Shown: in pieces, positions 56,793-64,000 of the stretch
How the letters are laid out: each line of letters opens with the position of its first letter
How positions within the stretch are numbered: position 1 is the stretch's first letter
Source of the DNA: Neoceratodus forsteri
Taxonomy: Eukaryota > Chordata > Ceratodontiformes > Ceratodontidae
Reading direction: 5' to 3'
Length of the DNA: 64,000 nt
Assembly (NCBI GenBank): GCA_016271365.2
Contig: CM057459.1
Location: 487,023,501-487,087,500 of the forward strand
The notes under the pieces: generated by a model
The model's database searches: none
What the model was told of the DNA's origin: nothing
Seen by the model: the letters and a program-made list of their open reading frames with translations, nothing else
Position numbers and translations under genes: made by a program

Positions 56793-59700
56793 AGAAATAT
56801 AGAATTTAATGGCAGATAAGGACTGCTTGGCCAACCTAGTCTGCCCATTTCCTTACCTAATGGATAAGCTGCAGATCCTAGTAAACCAACAGCCTACTTC
56901 CTCCTACCCCCCCACTAGACTTGCCTTATGTCTGTCCCATGCATTCTTGAATTCCCCCACTGTTTTTGACTCTAAGACCTCCTCAGGAAGGCTGTTCCAT
57001 GTATCCACAATCCTCTCTGTGAAGAAATACTTCCTCACATTACCTCTGAGTCAACCCCCCTCTATCTTCAAATTGTGCCACCTTATTTTTGCACATCTCT
57101 TTTTCTGAAAGATGCTACCCTCTTGGATTTTGTTGATTCCCTTGAGGTATTTGAAAGTTTCTATCATGTTCCCCCTCTCCCTCCTTTCCTTGAGCCTATA
57201 CATCTTTAGTTTCTTTAGTCTTTCTTCATATGTCTTCTGATGCAGACCCTGCATCATTTTGGTTGCCCTCCTCTGGACAACCTCCACCCTGTCTATGTCT
57301 TTTCTGAGATGGGGTCTCCAGAACTGTACCCAGTACTCCAGATGTGGTCTTACCAACTGTCTGTACAGAGGGCCAACAACTTCCTGTTTTCTACTGGTGA
57401 TGCCTCTCCCTATGCATCCCAGTATCCCCCCAGCCCTCCTTACTGCCTTCTTACATTGCTGGCCCACCTTCTGGTGGTCTGACATGACTACCCCCCCAGG
57501 TCTCTTTCCATTTTTGTTATTGTCAGTATCTCATCCCCCACTGTGTACTCTTCCCCTGGTTTTTGTTTCCCAGGTGCATTACTTTGCACTTCTTAGCATT
57601 GAATCTAAACTGCCATACATTTAACCATTCCTCCAACCTTGCCAAGTCCCTGTTCATCCTTTCCACCCCATCTTGTCTATCAACCCTGTTGCAGATCTTC
57701 GTGTCATCTGCAAAGAGACATACTTTCCCTTCCAGTCCCTCTGCAATGTCACTTATAAAGACATTAAAAAGGACCCACCCCAGTACTGAACCCTGCAGTA
57801 CCCCACTAGTAACCCTCCTTTCTTCACTGTGGACTCCATTTACTATTATCCACTGTGTCCTGTTGTCCAACCAGTGTTTTACCCAGGCTACCACCCTGGG
57901 ACCCACTCCCAGGCTTGCTAATTTGTTCATTAATCTTTTGTGCAGGACTGTGCCAAATGTCTTGCTAAAGTCTAGGTAGGCCATGTCCACAGCCCCTCCC
58001 TGGTCTACTGCTTTGGTCACCCAGTCAAAGAAATCAATTAGATTTGTCTGACATGACCTTCCCACTGTGAATCCATGCTGCCTTGGGTCCTGTGCCTCAC
58101 TGGCCTCTAGGTACTCAACAATTCTTTCCTTCAGAAGTGATTCCATTATTTTCCCTACCACTGAGGTCAAACTGACAGGTCTGTAGTTTCCTGCCTCTGT
58201 CTTGCTCCCACTTCTGTGAAGGGGAATCACATTCACCCTCCTCCAGTCCTCAGGTACCACACCATCCTGCCATGATTTATTAAATGGGTAGTCAGTGGTG
58301 TTACTAGTTCTTCCCTTAGTTCTTTTAGAATTCTGGGGTGAATCCCATCAGGCCCCATTGCTTTATCCACCTTCAGTTTTAAGAGTTCTTTCTGAACCCT
58401 TTCTTCTGTGAAAGGACTAATATCAATCCCCCTATCCAGAGTGCTTCTATTGACTGGATTAGGTATTTTCCTTGCTTTTCCATTGTGAATACTGAGCAGA
58501 AGTATTTGTTCAGTATCCCTGCTTTTTCACTGTCGCTCTCTGCCCAACCACCTTCCTCTTTGTTCAGCCTCAGTATCCCTGCTTTAGTCTTTCTTTGCTC
58601 CCTAAAGTACCTATAAAAGGTGTCATCCCCCTTTTTAACCAAGTTGGCTATCTTTTCCTCAGTTAGGGCCTTTGCTATTCTGACTGCCTTCCCCGCTTCC
58701 TTCTGCTTTTACTGGTACCTTTCTCTGTCCTGCTCCTTCTGTGTTTCCTTATACTTCCTTAATGCTATCGTTTTCTCCCTTACCTTCCCCACCACTTCTT
58801 TTGAGAACCATAGTGTTTTTTTCTTTCATTTTGATTTGTTTATTTGCTTCACAGAAAGGATTGTTGCCTCTGTGTTGGCAGTTTTGATGTTTCCTCATTA
58901 TTGCTCCGCCCCACCTTCTTGCCTGTTTACTAGTGCTTTTCTGAGGCACTCTCACATTTTGACAAAATCAGCCCTCCTGAAGTCCAGTACCTTCACTTTT
59001 GTGTGGCTTGACTCTACAGCTAAGTTTATCATGAACCACACTGTTTGGTGGTCGCGTGTTCCCAGATGGCTACCCACCTCAAGATCAGCGATCCTCTCTC
59101 CGTCCCAAATTTGAGAGTACCAGGTTTAAGATTGATCTCTCCCTAGTGGGTTCCAAAACTAGCTGTCTGAGGCATGCCCCCTGTAGGGCATTGAGAATGG
59201 CCCTGCTCTTGGATGTGGCTGCAGCAAAGGTGCTCCAGTCAACATCTGGCATATTCAGGCCCCCCATTAGCAATATCTCCCCTTTCTCTGCCATCCCAAG
59301 GATGCCTTCTATCATTTCCTTGTCCATTTCCTCCCCCTGTGATAGGGGGTCTGTATACAACCCCTGTGCGGATTGTGGAGTCATTTCCAGTCTCCAGGGT
59401 GACCCACAGTGCCTCCTCTCCTCCCTGTTTACCCTTTAGTTATGTTGCTTTGATCTCTTCCCTTACATAGAGAGCTACTACTCCTCCTCCTCCTCTTCTT
59501 CTCTCCCTGGCCCTCCTGTAGATTGTGTACTCTGGTATGTTGACATCCCAGTCATGGTTCTCTGTGTACCATGTTTCTGTGACTTCCACAATATCCAGGC
59601 ATCCCTCTTCCATCAAGGCCACCATTTCAGGGAGCTTTTTACCTAGACTATGGGCATTGGTACTCATTACCCTCCATTTTTTATGGCTTTATTTCTTTTT

Positions 59701-59812
59701 GCCCCATATCTGTCCCTACTGCCTTTGTCTTTTTCTCCATTTACTCCATCCTTCTCCCTATTGACTGCTCTATCTTAGTGTCTACCTCACTAATTACCCT
59801 GATTTTTATTGA
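56793..59812 (-). mobile_element. CR1 LINE (family A) inserted between gypsy RT and RNase H
   Basis: The 3' end ATAGAAATATAGAATTTAAT at 56793 is the octamer type of family A. ORF2 is almost complete up to about 59667; ORF1 is absent, so the element is 5'-truncated near 59812. Gypsy coding sequence resumes at 59813. A target duplication may be AGAAA but overlaps the element end and is not certain. Confidence 0.85.
57051..59667 (-). pseudogene. CR1 ORF2, best-preserved copy of family A
   Basis: Endonuclease blocks: NAHSLGKKLPEMVALMEE, DIVEVTETWYTENHDWDVN and RRRGGGGVVALYVREE (59667-59440), then EILLMGGLNMPDVDWSTF and LNLVLSNLG (59384-59085). The RT frame 58260-57523 (245 codons) has VIPLHRSGSKTEAGNYRPVS, ESLLKERIVEYLEASEAQDP, AYLDFSKTFGTVLHKRL, TSGVLQGSVLGWVLFNVF and VCLFADDTKICN, with an intact FADD. 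The C-terminal blocks GGILGCIGRGI and VVQRRATKMMQGL follow in 57485-57051. The few breaks make it useful as the comparison for other copies. Confidence 0.9.
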
Positions 59813-60375
59813 GGAGAAAAAACACAAAAGTGGTCCTGGGGCCTCACCCAAGAAACAGCCTTCAAGAGAATCAAAGACAGCCTGACTGAAGCATCAAAGT
59901 TGCACTTCCCTGACTACACCCTTCCCTTCCCTTCCCTTCCCTTCCACCGAACCACAGATGCAAGTGATGCAGGAGTTGAAGCTGTACTCATTCAGGTTGA
60001 AAATGGTGTTAAAGTGGTCACCGACTGTAGTCGCACCTTGTAGCACTCAGAATGAAAATACCACACCTCTGAGAAAAATGCTTTGCAACTGTGTGGGAGA
60101 TCAAACATTATTGTTGTTATCTGGAAGGACAGCCATTTATCTTATACACTGACCACAGTATGCTAACTTGGCTTTTCTTCATGAATTACACTAATGGAAA
60201 GTTGGAAAGGTGGACACGTTTGCTCCAAGAATTTGCCTTCACAGTCAAAAGCTGCAAAGGAGCAAAGAATGTGGTGCCAGACTTGCTATCAATGGATCCT
60301 GAGGGCCTGGAAAGCCAGAATATAGTCATAGATGTAAGTGACATGGATAGGACCATTTCTATCATTTGAAGCAAT
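59813..60375 (+). pseudogene. Gypsy RNase H
   Basis: In plus frames: KWSWGLTQETAFKRIKDSLT, then TTDASDAGVEAVLIQ (the first catalytic Asp region), then YTDHSMLTWLFFMN and LERWTRLLQEFAFTVKSCKG with NVVPDLLS, the usual end of gypsy RNase H. A (CCCTT)n expansion at about 59920-59945 lies inside the coding region. Frameshifts are present at several points. Confidence 0.85.
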
Positions 60376-60394
60376 AGAGTCATCATAAGGGCCA

Positions 60395-61690
60395 CCAAAA
60401 TGAATGATGACCAATTCATACCATTCTCCAAAGCCGAACGTGTAGCAGATCAAGATAAAGATTTGGAAATCAAACTGAATAAAGAAATCTTGTCTTGGGG
60501 TGGCAGTTTGGATGAGTTACAGGGACCTTGGAAGCTCCAGGCTCAGCAATATGACCTTATTGTGATGGATGATCTCTTGGTGCTGCAGACAGTGACTCAT
60601 CTGGGTGGAGAGTTGTGCCCACACAAATTGTATGCCAAAGGTGATGAAGGTTATGCATGACTGCACCATTGCAGGCCACCTGGAGCAAAAGAAAACCCTA
60701 GAGAGGGTATGAGGTTGATTTTACTGGCCAAGATTGCAAAAAGATATTATAGAATATGTTCATACATGTCCAGTCTGTCAGGAGACAAAAGTCGTTAATC
60801 AGAAAGTGACAGGGAAGATGATCAGTAATGAACAAAAGGGACCATGGTTTACTCTTGTACTGGATCTAATGGGACCCTTGCCACAAACATCTAAGAGTAG
60901 TGAATATATATTGGATATAGTGGATCAGTTTACAAAATAGGTGGAAGTATTCCTGCTGAGACATGAAACAACAGATGTCATCCTCACCAAGTTGGAGATG
61001 GATGTCTTCAGCTGATGTCGTGCAGCAAAGTGCTTGGTCTCAGACAGTGGACCACAATTTTGCTCTGCACAATGGAAAGAGGTCTATAATGCATGGGGAA
61101 TAACTTACATTCAGACCACCCCATATCATTCCCACAGTAACTGGAATGAAAGAACGAATCGCAACATCAAAGCCTACCTGCGAGTTTACGTAAACAAGAA
61201 CCAATCTCAGTGGGACAGATATCTAACTCATATGACAATGGCATTGTGGAGTGTGGTCGATGAGTCTATCAGCTATAGCCCAGCTCAGCAAGCAACAGGC
61301 AGAGAGTTCAGTATGCCTATAGACAGAATTATGAGGGGACATTGTGCATGTTGAGAATCTCAGAATACTGTTCCACCAGCAATTGCTTGACCAAATGTGC
61401 ACCTGTCAAGAAACTGCCAAGCAAAACCTGCACACTGCCCACCACCACCAAAACATTACTATGATCAAAAAATGTGTGTCACTTTTGAAATGGGGAACTT
61501 GGTGCTCTTGAAACAACATGTGCAATCCAGCAAGGAAGATGGTTTCTGTGCAAAGCTAGCTCGACCATAAGAAGGACCCTACATTATTTCCAAGAAATGT
61601 TTAGACATCATGTATGGACTGGTGGAACCTGCCACTGGACAGAGCGGGGGGGGGGGTACACCACATTTCAAACCATAGGAAGTTCAGGGA
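60395..61690 (+). pseudogene. Gypsy integrase
   Basis: A zinc-binding domain is visible as HLEQKKTLERV and FYWPRLQKDIIEYVHTCPVC (stops nearby). The core has LVLDLMGPLP, LVSDSGPQFCSAQWKEVYNA and NERTNRNIKAYLRV: all three catalytic acids (D, D, E) remain. Near 61560-61600 a GPYIISKK stretch marks the GPY/F C-terminal module. Stops occur at 60712, 60940 and elsewhere. It lies after RT/RNase H, in contrast to the element at 28747-35272. Confidence 0.85.
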
Positions 61691-62015
61691 TAGGATAGGA
61701 CACACGCACCTTGACACTGAACTGGGGGAGAGACTGGTTTGACTCATGCTCCTTCAACTGGAGAGGAGGAGAACCAAAACAGTAGGAACTCAGGGAAGAC
61801 AAGGCTTAAGCTAAGAATACCTGTGAACTACAGAGGTCTGCACAATTGGGGAACCATGGGGGAGAAGTAGCAGCTCTAATCATTGTGCTGAACCTGTCAT
61901 GCCATGAAAACCTGAATGTTAGTTTGTACATAGTGAAATGTTAATTGTGTATAGTTATGAGTTGTTACTTCCATGTTTATGCCTGCCGGCTGGCAGTCTT
62001 GTCAAATTCGTTGAT

Positions 62016-62030
62016 GCTTGGGGGGGAGGG
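62016..62030 (+). other. Polypurine tract before the 3' LTR
   Basis: CTTGGGGGGGAGGG directly abuts TGTAATGG, the LTR start. Such a tract primes plus-strand synthesis. Confidence 0.75.
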
Positions 62031-62836
62031 TGTAATGGATAGAGCTGCACCGTTACAGTTAACCCACCCAAAATAATGTAAAATAGAGGGACTTACCTGC
62101 CCTAGGGAGCCAAAGGTAGGAGTCCTAAGGTGTGTCATTCCAGGTACCTGTAAAATAAAAGATAAAATGGGGGTCACAAAGGATCTGCAGCACTTAGGGG
62201 GACAAATAGGGTGGAAGGGACAGGTTAAATAAAAAATGATACTTATCTGAAGGGGTAGGAGTTTGTGTCATGTCAGACCTGTAGAAATAAAAAGAAATTA
62301 GGGTAGATGGAGGAAAAATATAGTAGCAGCAGAAATAGAGGATGAGAAGTGTGGATTGGGAGGGAGGACTCAGCTGAAACCCCTGTGTCCATCTTGGTGG
62401 TCAAGTGGCCAGTATTTTACATAGTAGCCCAGGTGAGCTAGTGGAGGCTTTTGGGAGGCTAGTAGCCCTTTTGTATAAATAAGAGAGGCCTTGGTGGTCT
62501 AGTGAGCTAGCTCCCAATGGATAGGATTAATATCTTCTTTTCATATAGATCAATGCCCTTTCCCTGGAGTCTAGTGGAGGCTCTCTGAGCCCTGACATAG
62601 TGTGGGGGGTTATTTTTTTTTGCAGTGGTAACAGAAGGACAAGTATGGGCTGCTGTGCAGCCAAAGACAGCTACTCAACGCAATCATGCTACAAGTGAAA
62701 GTGCCTTTGGGCACTGTTAACTTCCAGCCCATATGGAGCTCAGGCTGTGGCCTACTCTGCACAGATGGGAAACAGAGAGAAGATGAAGCCAGCAGAAGGC
62801 AGAGGAGGCAGTAATGGAAGCACCTCCCCCCACCTT
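62031..62836 (+). repeat. 3' LTR of the gypsy element, 5' ~800 bases
   Basis: Matches 41664-42450 through GAGGCAGTAATG. It is cut at about 62837 by a CORE-SINE followed by a CR1; the rest lies beyond the window if it survives. Confidence 0.85.
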
Positions 62837-62954
62837 GGAGGCAGTATAGCATAGTGGTTAAGGGCACTGAGCTGCAAACCTGGAGACCTGGGTTTGAATC
62901 CCACCAGAAGACACCACTTGTATACTGTGTGACCCTGAGCAAGTCACTTAACTT
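62837..62954 (+). mobile_element. MIR-like CORE-SINE
   Basis: The sequence contains TATAGCATAGTGGTTAAGGG (A box), GGTTTGAATCC (B box, 62891-62901) and TGTGTGACCCTGAGCAAGTC followed by ACTTAAC, the start of the core domain as in MIR. It is truncated where the CR1 begins. Confidence 0.8.
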
Positions 62955-64000
62955 CATATGAACATACAAAATTGCCAGCAGAAATAGACCTCATGGTCTA
63001 TCTAGTCTGCTTGAGTGTGCAGCTAGCCCCTCATCTCGCAGCTGCACCTCACGCCCCCCACTTCCCAGTATCCCTTACCCTTATCCTGTCCCAGCCCCTC
63101 TTGAAACTGTTTACCATCTTACAGGACACTATCTCATCTGGTAAGGTGTTCCATTTGTCCACCACTCTTTCTGTGAAACAATGTCTCCTCATCTCCCTCT
63201 TGAATCTTCCCCCCTCCAATTGCAGTCCATGCCCTCTCATGTCCCTCCCCCTTCTCATCTGAAAAATCCCTTCTGTGTTGGTCTTGTTTATCTCCTTCAG
63301 ATACTAAAAAGTCTCAATCATATCTCCCATCCCTCCTCTCCTCCAGTGAATACATGTTCCGCTCTCCCAGCCTGTCCTCGTAGGGCTTGCTCTCCAATCC
63401 CAAGATCATCTTTGCGGCTCTTCGCTGCACCACCTTCAACAATCTGATGTTCTTCTTCAGGAATGGGTGCTAGTACTGCACTCTGTACTCCAGGTGAGGC
63501 CTGAGAAGATCCTTCTCGCAATACACCCCAGCATTATGTTGGCTTCTGCTGGTGCCTTTCTGCACTGAACAGAGTTGTTTATGCTCCCCGTAATGATCAC
63601 TCCTAGGTTCTTCTCCTCTGTGGAGCTCCCCAACTGTACCCCACTCAAATGATAATCTCTCCCCTGGTTCCTGACTCTGAAGTGCAGAACCTTGCACTTC
63701 TTGGCGTTGAACTCCAACTGCCATGTTTCCGCCCACTCCTGCGGTTTAATCAGGCTCTCCTGCAACCCCTTCCACCCCTCTGCATTATCAACCACAGCTC
63801 CCATCTTGGTATTGTCTGTGAACAGACTGATCTTGCTCCAGATCCCATGTGAGATATCTGCAATAAAAGTCCCAAACAGCACCAGTCCCAGTACAATCCC
63901 TGTGGTACTTAGCTTGTCACCAGTCTCATTGACGGGAGGTCCCCATCACCACGATTTGCTACCTTCCCTTTAGCCAGTTTGTGGTCCATTTCACCACTTT
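62955..64000 (-). mobile_element. CR1 LINE (family B), runs off the window
   Basis: The 3' end CATATGAACATAC is like that at 50058. RT pieces on the minus strand: LFGTFIADISHGIWSKISLF with FTDNTKM in place of FADDTK (63882 onward), WAETWQLEFNAKKCKVLHFR, NLGVIITGSINNSVQC, then REMRRHCFTERVVDKWNTLP (63258-63049). The upstream part lies outside the window. Confidence 0.85.

Larger units (their letters stand above)
41664..62836 (+). mobile_element. Ty3/gypsy retrotransposon with multiple nested insertions
   Basis: Matching LTRs start TGTAATGG at 41664 and 62031. Between them, in plus order, are gag, protease, RT, RNase H and integrase, the usual gypsy order. Insertions inflate it: a LINE in the 5' LTR, a possible LTR near 47471, a full-length CR1 (50058-55273) and a second CR1 (56793-59812). 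After removing the 5.2-kb CR1 and one copy of its target duplication, gag and protease lie in one frame. A G-rich polypurine tract precedes the 3' LTR. All frames carry stops. Confidence 0.8.

Noticed and set aside
1..64000. Host protein-coding exons
   Set aside because: Every frame with a recognisable domain belongs to a transposable element; no non-repeat exon with conserved motif and splice sites was found, though short exons could be missed by eye.

Overview
This is a gene-poor, repeat-saturated stretch of a vertebrate genome. CR1 and L2/Rex1-type LINEs, a V-SINE-type element, a MIR-like CORE-SINE, hAT transposons and Ty3/gypsy elements dominate it. I recognise no host protein-coding exon, tRNA, rRNA or CpG-rich promoter. 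The repeat mix suggests a non-mammalian vertebrate with a large genome; a lungfish or amphibian-type genome would fit, but that is inference. Almost every open reading frame belongs to a decayed transposable element.

Layout. 1-5 kb: unannotated sequence, a CR1 3' fragment (2046-3040), a LINE 3' UTR fragment and a plus-strand hAT BED-finger fragment. 5.5-15.5 kb: a minus-strand hAT transposase gene split by a minus-strand L2/Rex1-like LINE (about 6595-13960). The right end of that insertion is an array of twenty-two ~101-bp monomers, which is therefore best read as the LINE's own 5' region. 15.7-17.3 kb: a V-SINE-like copy and an old LTR fragment. 17.8-23.4 kb: a degenerate GT/CA-skewed minisatellite invaded by two CR1 copies, one of them broken by an insertion carrying a ~830-bp palindrome built on V-SINE sequence.

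28.7-35.3 kb: the most interesting element, a minus-strand Ty3/gypsy-type retrotransposon whose domain order is Gag - protease - integrase - reverse transcriptase. Integrase before RT is the hallmark of the Gmr1-like group. Its Gag carries a region resembling the vertebrate SCAN domain. Both LTRs, a primer-binding site and an imperfect target duplication are visible. A deletion removed the rest of RT, RNase H and the start of the 3' LTR.

36.8-41.7 kb: a near full-length CR1 with an esterase-type ORF1. 41.7-62.8 kb: a conventional-order (PR-RT-RH-IN) gypsy element swollen to ~21 kb by nested insertions: an L2-like LINE in the 5' LTR, a full-length CR1 with a 7-bp target duplication between Gag and protease, another CR1 between RT and RNase H, and a MIR-like SINE plus a CR1 in the 3' LTR. 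The nesting order gives a relative chronology.

All domain calls are from reading translated sequence by eye. No database search was run.
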